Below are positions 53,074 to 62,182 of a stretch of 64,000 nucleotides of DNA, piece by piece; the first letter of the stretch is position 1; the number at the start of each line of letters is the position of its first letter. Below the pieces are notes generated by a model. It did not search any database. It saw nothing but the letters and a program-made list of their open reading frames with translations, and was not told where the DNA came from. The position numbers and the translations under genes are program-made. The stretch lies in the NCBI RefSeq assembly GCF_000244915.1, contig NZ_CM001442.1, positions 6,572,001-6,636,000 of the forward strand, in the 5' to 3' direction. This DNA comes from Bradyrhizobium sp. WSM471 (GTDB taxonomy: Bacteria; Pseudomonadota; Alphaproteobacteria; Rhizobiales; Xanthobacteraceae).

Positions 53074-54981
53074 TCAGCCCATCGCTTCCAGTTCGTCGAT
53101 CATGCCGGCGATGACGCTCAGGCCGCCGTCCCAGAACTTCGGATCCTTGGCATCGAGCCCGAACGGCCGCAGCAGTTCCGAATAATGCTTGGTGCCGCCG
53201 GCGGCGAGCATGTCGAGATAACGCTCGGCAAAGCCTTCGGCCGCGTTCTCGTAGACGGCGTAGAGCGAGTTCACGAGACAATCGCCGAACGCATAGGCGT
53301 AGACGTAGAACGGCGAATGGATGAAGTGCGGGATGTACATCCAGTAATTCTCGTAGCCCGCTTTGATCTCGATTGCCGGCCCCAGGCTCTCGCCCTGCAC
53401 CGAGAGCCAGATCTCGCCGAGCCGCGTCGCGGTGAGCTCGCCATTCTTGCGTTCGGTGTGGACCGCGCGCTCGAAGGAATAGAACGCGATCTGCCGCACC
53501 ACGGTGTTGATCATGTCCTCGACCTTGCCGGCGAGCAGCGCCTGGCGCTGCTTTGCGCTCCTGGTCTGCGCCAGCAGCCGCCGGAAGGTCAGCATCTCGC
53601 CGAACACGCTCGCGGTCTCCGCCAGCGTCAGCGGCGTCGGCGCCATCAACGCACCGTTCCTGGCCGCCAGCACCTGGTGAACGCCGTGACCGAGCTCATG
53701 GGCGAGCGTCATCACGTCGCGCGGCTTGCCCTGGTAGTTCATCAGCACGTAGGGGTGCGCGGACGGCGTGGTCGGATGCGAGAAGGCACCCGGCGCCTTG
53801 CCCGGGCGCACCGGCGCATCGATCCAGCGGTCGGTAAAGAAGCGCTCGGCGATGTCGGCCATCTTTGGCGAGAAGCCGCGATAGGCGGAGAGCACCATGC
53901 TTCGCGCGTCGCCCCAGCCGATCACGTCGGTCGCCGCAAAAGGCAGCGGCGCGTTGCGGTCCCAATAGGCCAGGCGCTTCCTGCCGAACCAGCGTGCCTT
54001 CAGCGCGTAGTAGCGATGCGACAATTTTGGATAGGCCGCGCGCACCGAGGCGACCAGCGCATCCACCACCTCGCGCTCGACGCGGTTGTTCAGATGCCGG
54101 GAATCCGCGACGTCCTTGAAGCCGCGCCAGCTGTCGGAGATGTCCTTGTCCTTGGCCAGCGTGTTGGTGATCAGCGCAAAGGTGCGCTCATTGGCCTTGA
54201 AGGTCTTTGCGAGCGCCTCTGCCGCGGCCTTGCGCTTGGCGCCGTCGCGGTCCTGCAACAGATTGAGCGTCGGCTCGATCGCGAGCTCCTTGGGCCCGAC
54301 CTTGAAACGCAGGCTCGATATGGTCTGGTCGAACAGCCGGTTGAAAGCGGAATAGCCGGTCTGCGCCTTCTCCAGGAACAGCTGCTCGAGCTTGTCGTCG
54401 AGCTGGTACGGCTTCTCCTTGCGCAGATCCTCGATCCAGGGACGGTAGTGCGCGAGCTCGGTGGCCTGCATCGCGCGGTTCAAAATATCGTCATCGACAC
54501 GATTGAGCTCGAGCGCGAAGAACAGCAGATGCGTCGATGCCGCCGTCAGGCGCTCGGAAACGTCGCCGTAAAACTTTGAAATCTTGGGGTCCACGCTGTC
54601 GCCGGCATGAACGAGGCCGGCGTACGAGCCGAGCCGGCCGGCGAGGTCGTCGATCGCCTCATAGCGTCGCACGGCTTCAGCGAGCCATTTTCCGCCATCT
54701 TCCTTTGCTGTTCCTGTTGCGAGCTTGCCTTTGTAATCCGTCTCGAACGCGACGCAATCGGCATCCATCCTTTCGAGATCGCGCGCCACTTCCGGCGCAT
54801 CGATCCCGGAATAGAGGTCGGCGAGGTTCCACTCCGGAAGCTTGCCGGTCTTGCTCGCAGGCTTTGCGGGTGAAGGTTTGGAGGACTTTGCCTTGACGAC
54901 GGATTTCTTGGTGGCTGGCTTGCGGAGAGCAGACTTTTTCAGAGCAGACTTTTTGAGAGCAGGCTTGGAGCGCGAATTCAT
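53074..54981 (-). CDS. pepF: Oligoendopeptidase F (M3 family)
   Basis: This 635-residue cytosolic zinc peptidase cleaves short peptides. The catalytic H-E-L-G-H is at residues 428-432, followed by G-V-H-Q, and the M3 fold is complete. The N-terminal 45 residues are unusual: Lys/Ala/Ser/Pro-rich with two copies of K-K-S-A-L and related units. Length without that leader is that of PepF. A CtrA-type box lies 54-68 bases upstream of the start and could also serve the divergent NtrC-type gene. Confidence 0.93.
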   Translation of the reverse strand: MNSRSKPALKKSALKKSALRKPATKKSVVKAKSSKPSPAKPASKTGKLPEWNLADLYSGIDAPEVARDLERMDADCVAFETDYKGKLATGTAKEDGGKWLAEAVRRYEAIDDLAGRLGSYAGLVHAGDSVDPKISKFYGDVSERLTAASTHLLFFALELNRVDDDILNRAMQATELAHYRPWIEDLRKEKPYQLDDKLEQLFLEKAQTGYSAFNRLFDQTISSLRFKVGPKELAIEPTLNLLQDRDGAKRKAAAEALAKTFKANERTFALITNTLAKDKDISDSWRGFKDVADSRHLNNRVEREVVDALVASVRAAYPKLSHRYYALKARWFGRKRLAYWDRNAPLPFAATDVIGWGDARSMVLSAYRGFSPKMADIAERFFTDRWIDAPVRPGKAPGAFSHPTTPSAHPYVLMNYQGKPRDVMTLAHELGHGVHQVLAARNGALMAPTPLTLAETASVFGEMLTFRRLLAQTRSAKQRQALLAGKVEDMINTVVRQIAFYSFERAVHTERKNGELTATRLGEIWLSVQGESLGPAIEIKAGYENYWMYIPHFIHSPFYVYAYAFGDCLVNSLYAVYENAAEGFAERYLDMLAAGGTKHYSELLRPFGLDAKDPKFWDGGLSVIAGMIDELEAMG

Positions 54982-55034
54982 TGTGTGGGAAACCTGTGTT
55001 CAACAAGCGCGACGGCGGGCGGGGGCATCAGGAT

Positions 55035-55049
55035 TTAACAGTGCGTTAA
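55035..55049. promoter_or_regulatory. CtrA-type binding site TTAA-N7-TTAA
   Basis: TTAA-CAGTGCG-TTAA has the exact 7-base spacing of the alphaproteobacterial CtrA box. It lies between the divergent pepF (start 54981) and NtrC-type (start 55109) genes, 54-68 bases before the former and 60-74 bases before the latter. Confidence 0.65.
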
Positions 55050-55108
55050 TCGGCTTCGGCCAGAGTGCCCCGATTCGAGACAGATAGTAGTAGCGTGCGG
55101 GGAACACC

Positions 55109-56602
55109 ATGGCTGCCAGTATTTTGATCGCCGACGACGACGCTGTAGCCCGCCGGCTGGTCGAAAACATGGTGCAGAAATGCGGCTATGAGACGATCGT
55201 GGTGGATTCCGGCGACGCGGCGATCGCCGCCCTCACCGCCCCTGACGCGGCCATCGACGGCGTCATCCTCGATCTTGTGATGCCCGGCCTCGACGGCATG
55301 GGCGTGCTGGCGAAAATCCGCGAAGCGGGTCTTAGCATCCCAGTCATCGTGCAGACCGCCCATGGCGGCATCGACAATGTGATCTCGGCGATGCGCGCGG
55401 GCGCGGCCGATTTCGTGGTCAAGCCGGTTGGCCTCGAGCGGCTCCAGGTCTCTCTTCGCAACGCGCTCAATTCGTCCGCGCTCAAGGGCGAATTGCAGCG
55501 CATCCGTCACAGCCGCGAGGGCCGGCTGACCTTCTCCGACATCATCACCCGCGCCGAGGCGATGGCGGGCGTGATGCGCGCGGCGCAGAAAGCAACAAAC
55601 TCATCGATCCCGGTGCTGATCGAGGGCGAGTCCGGCGTCGGCAAGGAGATGTTCGCGCGTGCCATTCATGGCAGCGGCGAGCGCAAGGCAAAGCCGTTCG
55701 TCGCGGTCAATTGCGGCGCGATCCCCGACAACCTCGTCGAATCCATCCTGTTCGGTCACGAGAAGGGTGCCTTCACCGGCGCCACCGAACGCCACACCGG
55801 CAAGTTCGTCGAAGCCCATGGCGGCACGCTGTTCCTGGACGAGGTCAGCGAGCTGCCGTTGAGCGCGCAGGTCAAGCTGCTTCGCGCGCTCCAGGAAGGA
55901 GCGGTCGAGGCGGTCGGCGCGCGCAAACCCGTGAAGGTCGACGTCCGCATCATCTCGGCGACCAATCGCAGGCTGCTTGAACGGGTCAAGCAGGGCCACT
56001 TCCGGGAAGATTTGTTCTATCGCCTGCACGTGCTGCCGCTGACGATCCCATCGCTGCGCGCCCGGCGCGAGGACATTCCGCATCTGCTCAGGCATTTCCT
56101 GGCGCGCTTTGCCGCCGAGGAGAACCGCCCCATCACCGGCGTCAGCGGCGAGGCCGTTGCGCACCTTGCCCAGCTCGATTGGCCAGGCAACATCCGCCAG
56201 CTCGAAAACGCGGTCTATCGCGCCGTGGTGATGAGCGACGGCGACCAGCTTGGCCTCGACGACTTCCCTCTGATCGCCTCGCAGCCGCATCCGGGAACAG
56301 ACATTCCGACCGCGCCGCTGATGCTGGAGCCGATCGCGGCCCCCTCCGTCGTGTCGGGTAATGAAATACCGATCGCACCGCTGCCGCAAGCTGGTGCTCT
56401 CTCCATGCTGACCGCGACCGGCGACGTCCGGCCGCTGGAGGACATCGAGAACGAGATCATCCGTTTCGCGATCTCGCATTACCGCGGGCAGATGTCGGAG
56501 GTCGCCCGCCGCCTCAAAATCGGCCGGTCCACCCTCTACCGCAAACTCGATGAAGCCGGAGTTCCCGGCCATGGCGGCAAAAGCGGTGAGGAGACGCACT
56601 GA
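55109..56602 (+). CDS. Sigma-54-dependent NtrC-type response regulator
   Basis: The 497-residue protein has an N-terminal receiver (Asp55 in I-L-D-L-V-M-P-G), a central AAA+ sigma-54 activation domain (about 148-385) with Walker A G-E-S-G-V-G-K, the sigma-54 contact G-A-F-T-G-A at 220-225 and the D-E-V-S-E Walker B region, and a Fis-type helix-turn-helix at the C-terminus (V-A-R-R-L-K-I-G-R-S-T-L-Y-R-K). The sensor kinase is not adjacent. A CtrA-like box upstream invites comparison with CtrA-controlled NtrC-type regulators such as Caulobacter TacA, but direct orthology is untested. Confidence 0.93.
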   Translation: MAASILIADDDAVARRLVENMVQKCGYETIVVDSGDAAIAALTAPDAAIDGVILDLVMPGLDGMGVLAKIREAGLSIPVIVQTAHGGIDNVISAMRAGAADFVVKPVGLERLQVSLRNALNSSALKGELQRIRHSREGRLTFSDIITRAEAMAGVMRAAQKATNSSIPVLIEGESGVGKEMFARAIHGSGERKAKPFVAVNCGAIPDNLVESILFGHEKGAFTGATERHTGKFVEAHGGTLFLDEVSELPLSAQVKLLRALQEGAVEAVGARKPVKVDVRIISATNRRLLERVKQGHFREDLFYRLHVLPLTIPSLRARREDIPHLLRHFLARFAAEENRPITGVSGEAVAHLAQLDWPGNIRQLENAVYRAVVMSDGDQLGLDDFPLIASQPHPGTDIPTAPLMLEPIAAPSVVSGNEIPIAPLPQAGALSMLTATGDVRPLEDIENEIIRFAISHYRGQMSEVARRLKIGRSTLYRKLDEAGVPGHGGKSGEETH

Positions 56603-56960
56603 GCCCGATGCGAACGGAGGTTCGTGCAGGCGGTGCGAGACGACCGTAAGCCGTTCGCATGACGACGGAATTCGACTGCGACGTGAACCGTGACTCGACC
56701 GTGACTTGGAAGTGACAGACACAGGGAAAAGCGCGTGGCAGAAGCGCACAATCCGTTGCCAAGAGGCGTGCTTGAAGTCAGTTTGTCGTGAGTTGTCCCG
56801 GGTAGCGCTGGCTGCGAAATCGGGGCCTGTATATCGTCTGCGTAGGAATCGTTGCGTGCAGGCGTGCAACTTTCGAGAGGCCGGCGCGGTTTAGCCGAAA
56901 CTCAATAGGCGATAACGAAGCTGTTCCACGGGGGACAGTTCACCCGAGGGGTGCGACACA
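56603..56960. other. Intergenic region without a gene, with dyads and direct repeats
   Basis: ATGCGAACGG (56608-56617) and CCGTTCGCAT (56651-56660) are perfect inverted repeats with a 33-base spacer, just after the NtrC-type stop, and may form a terminator hairpin. Two direct copies of ACCGTGACT (56687-56695 and 56698-56706) follow. The remainder holds the promoter of the L,D-transpeptidase gene. No gene was recognised. Confidence 0.55.
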
Positions 56961-59141
56961 ATGCGTGACTGTTTGAACCACCGTGCAGGCTTTGACCGTG
57001 TCTTGATGACGGTCGCGGCGACCTTCCTCACGGTATCGGCCAGCTCGGCCCTGGCGCAGGATCAGGCGCGCAGCAGCGCTGCCGAACTCGCGATCGAAGC
57101 CGCGATCCCGCGCCCCGAACCCGCAAACGTCCCGCCCCCGACCGCATCCGACATCAAGCTCGACACCACCGCCACGGTGGTGGACCCTGCTAAGGAGCCC
57201 GCCAGGGAGCCCTTGAAGGCCGAATCCGCTCCCGCGCCAGACAAGGTCGAGACCAAGCCGTCCGACATCGCCACCACGCCCGCCGCCGAGCCGACGAAGA
57301 GCGAGACGGCGAAGAATGAACCCGCCAAGATCGAACCTGCCAAGGCCGACACGGCGCCCCCAACGCAGGCCGCGCCCGCCGCCGCTGCTGCTCCGGCCTC
57401 GGAGCCGGTGAAGGCCGCGAGCAACGTTCCCGCGGCCGACCAGCCGGTCGCCGACAAGCTCAAGGATATCATTGGCACCAAGACTGCGCGCTATTTCGAC
57501 CGTAAGAACGAACGCGCGGCGATCGAGAAGTTTTACGGTGCACGCGACTTCGCGCCGGTCTGGACCCAGGGCGGCAGCCTGACCGCTGCGGCCAAGGGCG
57601 TGATCGCACGGCTGAAGGACGCGGCGTCCGACGGTCTCAATCCCGCCGATTACCCGCTGCCGGACTTCGCAGCCGCCACGACGCCCGATGCGCTCGCCGA
57701 TGCCGAGCTCAAGCTCACCGCCAGCATGTTCGACTATGCGCGGCAGGCCCAGAGCGGCCGCATGCACTGGTCCCAGGTCAGCGGCGACATCCTCTATCCC
57801 GAGCATCCGGTCGATCCGAACGAGGTGCTCGCCAAGGTCGCGACCGCGGCGGACGCCTCCGCGGCGCTCGAGAGCTACAATCCGCCGCAAAAGCTCTACA
57901 AGGAGCTGAAGGCGAAGCTCGCGGAGCTCCGCGGCCAGGGCAACGGCCCGGTGATCGAGATCGCGGATGGTCCGACGCTGAAATACACCCCGGCCCGCAA
58001 GAGGCAGGCTGAAATCGTCGTTGAAGATTCGCGCGTGCCGCAGCTGCGCGTCAAGCTCGGCATCGCCGAGAACGCCAGCGACACCCGCTATGACGCGGCG
58101 GTCGCCGAAGCCGTGCGCAAGTTCCAGAACAGCGCCGAGCTCAAGGCGACCGGCATCCTCGACGACAAGACGGTCAAGGCGATCAACACCCCGAAGCGCG
58201 ACAAGCAGATCGACGTGGTGCTGGTGAACATGGAGCGCTGGCGCTGGCTGCCGCGCGACCTGGGCGTGCCCTCGCTGGGCGACGCCTATGTCATCCTCAA
58301 CATTCCCGACTACACGCTGAAGGTGATGCAGCGCGGCCAGCAGGTCTGGACCACCCGCGTTGTGACCGGCAAGCCCGGCACGCATGCGACCCCGCTGCTC
58401 ACCGAGACGATGAAGTACATCACGGTCAATCCGACCTGGAACGTGCCGCCGTCGATCGTCTACAACGAATATCTGCCGGCGCTTCAGCAGGACCCGACCG
58501 TGCTCCAGCGCATGGGCCTCAAGCTCGAGCAGAACCGCGATGGTTCAGTGCACATCTCGCAGCCGCCCGGTGAAGCCAACGCGCTCGGCCGCATCCGCTT
58601 CAACTTCCCGAACAAGTTCCTGGTCTATCAGCACGACACGCCGGACAAGAACCTGTTCGCCCGGGACGAGCGCGCCTTCAGCCACGGCTGCATGCGCGTG
58701 CAGAACCCGGATCAGTACGCGTCGGTTCTGCTCAACATCGCGATGCCAAACGAGAAGTACACGCCGGAACGCATCCGCAGCATGTACGGCAAGAGCGAGA
58801 TCGACTTGAAATTCCCGACCCCGATCCCGGTCAACATTACCTATCAGACCGCATTCGTGGACGATGGCGGCAAGCTGCAATTCCGCAAGGACGTCTATGG
58901 CCGCGACGCGACCATGATCAACATCCTGAAGAACGGCCGCGGCAAGGATCTCGAGAACGTCGTCGCGCACTCCCAGCCGAGCTATTCACGCCCGGCAACG
59001 ACGCTGCCGAACGGCGTGCTGGCGGCCAACAATGGCGGCTCGTCCGGCCCGAATTTCTTCGAGCGGCTGTTCGGAGCGCCGACCCCGCCGCCGGCCCCGA
59101 TCGGCCGCCGTCCGCAGCAGCAGCGGGTATTCACCCGCTGA
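56961..59141 (+). CDS. L,D-transpeptidase family protein (YcbB/LdtD-like)
   Basis: The 726-residue protein has a signal peptide (cleavage near A-L-A-Q), a long Ala/Pro/Lys/Glu-rich linker (about 40-160), a YcbB-like scaffold domain, a peptidoglycan-binding-1 motif (about 370-415, A-V-A-E-A-V-R-K-F-Q) and a YkuD catalytic domain whose active-site motif S-H-G-C-M-R is at 574-579 with Cys577. It likely makes 3-3 cross-links in peptidoglycan. The next gene is a DUF882 peptidase, the same pairing as E. coli ycbB-ycbK. The C-terminal tail is Pro/Gly-rich. Confidence 0.93.
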   Translation: MRDCLNHRAGFDRVLMTVAATFLTVSASSALAQDQARSSAAELAIEAAIPRPEPANVPPPTASDIKLDTTATVVDPAKEPAREPLKAESAPAPDKVETKPSDIATTPAAEPTKSETAKNEPAKIEPAKADTAPPTQAAPAAAAAPASEPVKAASNVPAADQPVADKLKDIIGTKTARYFDRKNERAAIEKFYGARDFAPVWTQGGSLTAAAKGVIARLKDAASDGLNPADYPLPDFAAATTPDALADAELKLTASMFDYARQAQSGRMHWSQVSGDILYPEHPVDPNEVLAKVATAADASAALESYNPPQKLYKELKAKLAELRGQGNGPVIEIADGPTLKYTPARKRQAEIVVEDSRVPQLRVKLGIAENASDTRYDAAVAEAVRKFQNSAELKATGILDDKTVKAINTPKRDKQIDVVLVNMERWRWLPRDLGVPSLGDAYVILNIPDYTLKVMQRGQQVWTTRVVTGKPGTHATPLLTETMKYITVNPTWNVPPSIVYNEYLPALQQDPTVLQRMGLKLEQNRDGSVHISQPPGEANALGRIRFNFPNKFLVYQHDTPDKNLFARDERAFSHGCMRVQNPDQYASVLLNIAMPNEKYTPERIRSMYGKSEIDLKFPTPIPVNITYQTAFVDDGGKLQFRKDVYGRDATMINILKNGRGKDLENVVAHSQPSYSRPATTLPNGVLAANNGGSSGPNFFERLFGAPTPPPAPIGRRPQQQRVFTR

Positions 59142-59339
59142 GCCAGGCCGCCCCGGAAGCCTAATATCCTGAAATTCTGCAACAAGATCAGCGACCTCAT
59201 CCTCTGGATGGGGTCGCTTAACGTTAACCATTCTCCACCTGAGCTCGGGCAGCGGGCGTTTTTTCGCCACACTCACCCGGTTAGGTTCGCGATCTGACTT
59301 GGTTTGGGGGCGGGAAGGTCAACCTCGAATTAACCTTCT

Positions 59340-59387
59340 CGCTTTAACAAAGCGTTCATCCTCTTTCGCGCGCTAACGGGGTTAGCG
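59340..59387. promoter_or_regulatory. Two adjacent inverted repeats upstream of the DUF882 gene
   Basis: CGCTTT-AAC-AAAGCG (59340-59354) and CGCTAAC-GGG-GTTAGCG (59371-59387) are perfect inverted repeats with 3-base spacers. Their resemblance (CGCT...AGCG) and close spacing suggest tandem operators or hairpins in the promoter region 44-91 bases before the start at 59431. Confidence 0.45.
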
Positions 59388-59430
59388 GGAGAGTCCATTT
59401 TGAACGCTCGTCGACTGGGTGGGCTCTAAC

Positions 59431-61050
59431 GTGCTGACTGGTATCGCACGCCAATTCGCTGTGCTGTCGTTGTCCCATGCGGGAGTGAAGGCCGGATCCC
59501 GGATCGGCCTCGCTGCCGTATTGCTGCTTGCTGCCGCGGGTTCGGTTCATAACGCCGCCGCGCTGAACGAAACCAAGACGCTCTCCTTTCACCACACCCA
59601 CTCCGGCGAAGACCTCACCGTCACCTTCAAGCGCGACGGGCGCTACGACGAACCGGCGCTGAAGCAGCTCAACCACTTCCTGCGCGATTGGCGCACCCAG
59701 GACGAGACGGTCATGGACCGTCACCTCTTCGACATTCTCTGGGAAGTCTATCGCGACGTCGATGCCAAGCAGCCGATCCAGATCATCTCCTCCTACCGCT
59801 CGCCCGCCACCAACGCCATGCTCCGCCGCCGCTCCTCCGGCGTCGCGCGCTTCAGCCAGCACATGCTGGGGCATGCGATGGACTTCTACATCCCGAACGT
59901 GCCTCTGGAGCAGATCCGCTTCGCCGGCCTGCGGCTCCAGCGCGGCGGCGTCGGCTTCTACCCGACCTCCGGCTCGCCGTTCGTGCATCTGGACACCGGC
60001 AGCATCCGGCATTGGCCGCGCATGACGCATGACCAGCTCGCCCGGGTCTTCCCGGACGGACGCACCGTCCACGTCCCGACCGACGGCACGCCGCTGAAGG
60101 GCTATGAGCTCGCCAAGGCCGAGATCGAGCGGCGCGGCAGCGGCGAGGATTCCGGCAGCAAGTCGAATTTCTTTGCCGCCCTGTTCAAGGGCAAGTCGGC
60201 TCCGGCCGCCGCGAGCAACGACGAGGATGACGAGGGCGCGCCCGCCCCGTCCGCGAAGACTGTCGCGCCGACCGTGGTCGCCGCCGCGACCAAGCCGGCC
60301 GATCCGGTGCCGACGCCACGTGCCAAGCCGTCAGTCGCAGCGACGATTCAGCTCGCCTCGGCCGATGCGCAGATGGTCGCGCTGCCCAAGTCGAAGCCGG
60401 CGCCCGTGGCTGACAAGCCGGCCGCCGGCAAATCCGCTGACGCCAAGCCCGAGACCCCCGCTGATATCATCAATGCCCGTGGCTTCTGGGACGCCCCGAC
60501 TACGCCGCAGCAGGCGACGCCAGCTCAAGTGGCTGCGCTCAAGGCGCGCCAGGCGCTTGCCGCCGCCACCGATCCACAGCCGACCGCGAGCGTGTCCAAC
60601 GCCGCCTATCAGGCCCTGGCCTACGCGCCGGCGTCCGCCTCCCCGGTCGACCGCGCCAATGTCGTCGCCGCCTCCGCGCCGATCCCACGCTCCGCCCGTC
60701 CCGCCGCGTCGCGCAACCTTGCGCCCGCGACCGAGATCAACACGGTGGTCGGCAAGCGCGTTGACGGCTTGGTCGCAACCGCGACCCGGCTCTCCGCAGC
60801 CAAGGGCGAAAGCATCTGGCTCAAGATCGTGATGCTGTCGCCGAGCGCCAGCCGCGCGATGTCGGTCACGCTGATGGGCGAGCTCGACATGGCCGCAATG
60901 CGCGCCTACTTCGTCAAGCCGCAGTCCGTAATCGCCATGGGTTTTGCCGACGATCCGATGCAGGGCCTGTCCTGCGACAGTTTCTCGGGCACCGCCACCG
61001 CCAAGCTCGAGACGACGTCGTTCGTCATGCGGACGGCTTCGCTGCGCTAA
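59431..61050 (+). CDS. DUF882 / M15-type peptidase (MepK-like)
   Basis: This 539-residue exported protein has a signal-like N-terminus (to about residue 45) and a DUF882 peptidase domain (about 47-200). Zinc ligands are His144 and Asp151 in S-Q-H-M-L-G-H-A-M-D, with F-V-H-L-D-T-G as the third-ligand region. MepK (YcbK) in E. coli cleaves 3-3 cross-links made by L,D-transpeptidases. The long C-terminal region is Ala/Pro/Lys-rich, then has a folded-looking end (about 430-535). GTG at 59431 is preferred to GTG at 59419 because GGGTGGG precedes it. Confidence 0.88.
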   Translation: MLTGIARQFAVLSLSHAGVKAGSRIGLAAVLLLAAAGSVHNAAALNETKTLSFHHTHSGEDLTVTFKRDGRYDEPALKQLNHFLRDWRTQDETVMDRHLFDILWEVYRDVDAKQPIQIISSYRSPATNAMLRRRSSGVARFSQHMLGHAMDFYIPNVPLEQIRFAGLRLQRGGVGFYPTSGSPFVHLDTGSIRHWPRMTHDQLARVFPDGRTVHVPTDGTPLKGYELAKAEIERRGSGEDSGSKSNFFAALFKGKSAPAAASNDEDDEGAPAPSAKTVAPTVVAAATKPADPVPTPRAKPSVAATIQLASADAQMVALPKSKPAPVADKPAAGKSADAKPETPADIINARGFWDAPTTPQQATPAQVAALKARQALAAATDPQPTASVSNAAYQALAYAPASASPVDRANVVAASAPIPRSARPAASRNLAPATEINTVVGKRVDGLVATATRLSAAKGESIWLKIVMLSPSASRAMSVTLMGELDMAAMRAYFVKPQSVIAMGFADDPMQGLSCDSFSGTATAKLETTSFVMRTASLR

Positions 61051-61085
61051 GGCTGATAAGCCCCACTGTTACCAAAATCTCTGTC

Positions 61086-61212
61086 GTCGTCCTGGCGAAG
61101 GCCAGGACCCATACCGCGTGATCCATCTGGTTCACGCGGTACGGATACCAAGCGACGAATTTTCGCCAAACTGCTCCCTGGGGTAATGGGTCCTGGCCTT
61201 CGCCAGGACGAC
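61086..61212. repeat. Intergenic inverted-repeat element, family A (copy 2, intact)
   Basis: The 27-base arms at 61086-61112 and 61186-61212 are perfect reverse complements. Each arm also folds around CCTGGC-GAAG-GCCAGG. Between them, TACCGCGTGA and TCACGCGGTA (61112-61141) form a second perfect inverted repeat. It is the better-preserved copy of the element at 13061-13196, and lies between the DUF882 gene and the convergent gapR. Confidence 0.85.
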
Positions 61213-61220
61213 ACCGGGGC

Positions 61221-61493
61221 TCAGATCATCCCCAGTGCCTGCATGTAAGTCTCAAGGATCGTCTCGGCCTCGGCGCGCTCGTTCGGATCCTGCTTGCGCA
61301 TGCGCACGATGGTGCGCAGCGCCTTGACGTCGTAGCCGTTGCCCTTGGCCTCGGCGAAGACGTCGCGGATGTCGTCGGAGATCGCCTTCTTCTCTTCCTC
61401 CAGCCGCTCGATGCGCTCGATGATGGACTTGAGCTGGTCCTTGGCAAATTTCGTCGCGGGCTCGTCGTCGCGGACGGCGGCGGAGGTGGCCAT
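61221..61493 (-). CDS. gapR: GapR-like DUF2312 protein
   Basis: The 90-residue protein is an alpha-helical DUF2312 protein: [24 protein letters not shown] dimerisation helix followed by [18 protein letters not shown] and the [16 protein letters not shown]-binding region. In Caulobacter, GapR binds overtwisted DNA and affects topology and replication; a similar role is expected. The start at 61493 has GGGAG upstream; longer frames are not supported. Length agrees with Caulobacter GapR. Confidence 0.92.
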   Translation of the reverse strand: MATSAAVRDDEPATKFAKDQLKSIIERIERLEEEKKAISDDIRDVFAEAKGNGYDVKALRTIVRMRKQDPNERAEAETILETYMQALGMI

Positions 61494-61701
61494 CTTGGTA
61501 CTCCCAATAAAACTGGCAAAACGAGGTGACGCCGGCATCCTCACCGCGCGTGCTGGTAGACCCTTAGGGTTCGGACCTCTCGCGTTCAAGGCAGCATCGC
61601 GCTCGTCCACAGCGCGCCCACACCTTCCTGCGGCGTGTCGAAGAAAGCTGTTGTGTGATGCGACTCAAAGGCACCGCATATCGGGCTGCCGGCGAGGCCG
61701 T

Positions 61702-62004
61702 TCAGTGCCCGGGATGAACCTTCTTCATGGCATCGAGCTGCTCAGGCGAGGCCGCGCCCTGGTATTTCGCCTTCCAGGCCTCATAGGGCATACCATAGAC
61801 GGCTTCCCGGCTCTCGTCCTTGCTCAAGGCGACGCCCTGGGCGTCGGCGGCGTCCTTGAGCCAGTTGGACAGGCAGTTGCGGCAGAAGCCTGCGAGATTC
61901 ATCAGGTCGATGTTCTGGACGTCTGTCCGCGTCTTCAAATGATCGACCAGGCGCCGGAAAGCGGCAGCCTCGAGTTCCGTTCTGGTTTTGTCGTCGATTG
62001 CCAT
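61702..62004 (-). CDS. DUF1244 domain-containing protein
   Basis: The 100-residue protein is a typical DUF1244 member: A-A-A-F-R-R-L-V-D-H-L-K-T-R-T-D-V-Q-N-I-D-L-M near the N-terminus, then the invariant G-F-C-R-N-C-L-S-N-W motif and Y-G-M-P-Y-E-A-W-K. The paired cysteines at about residues 41 and 44 could bind a metal, but the function is unknown. It is transcribed away from the DUF1036 gene. Confidence 0.9.
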   Translation of the reverse strand: MAIDDKTRTELEAAAFRRLVDHLKTRTDVQNIDLMNLAGFCRNCLSNWLKDAADAQGVALSKDESREAVYGMPYEAWKAKYQGAASPEQLDAMKKVHPGH

Positions 62005-62182
62005 GGCTGGATCCCTCGGCTTTGCGAAATTGGCTGTGACCTGGATGGGTCACCCTTACGAGATCAGGTGGGGCCTGTCACAGATTTTGCCATATCGCGG
62101 CGCAAACGGGCGCGAAGCCGGCTTCAGGCAGTTCCCGGGCCCTACGCCAAATCGTCAATGATCTGATATAGCTTCCGCGACA

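Noticed and set aside
59330..59347. TTAA-N10-TTAA as a second CtrA box
   Set aside because: The spacing is ten bases, not seven, so it does not meet the CtrA pattern.
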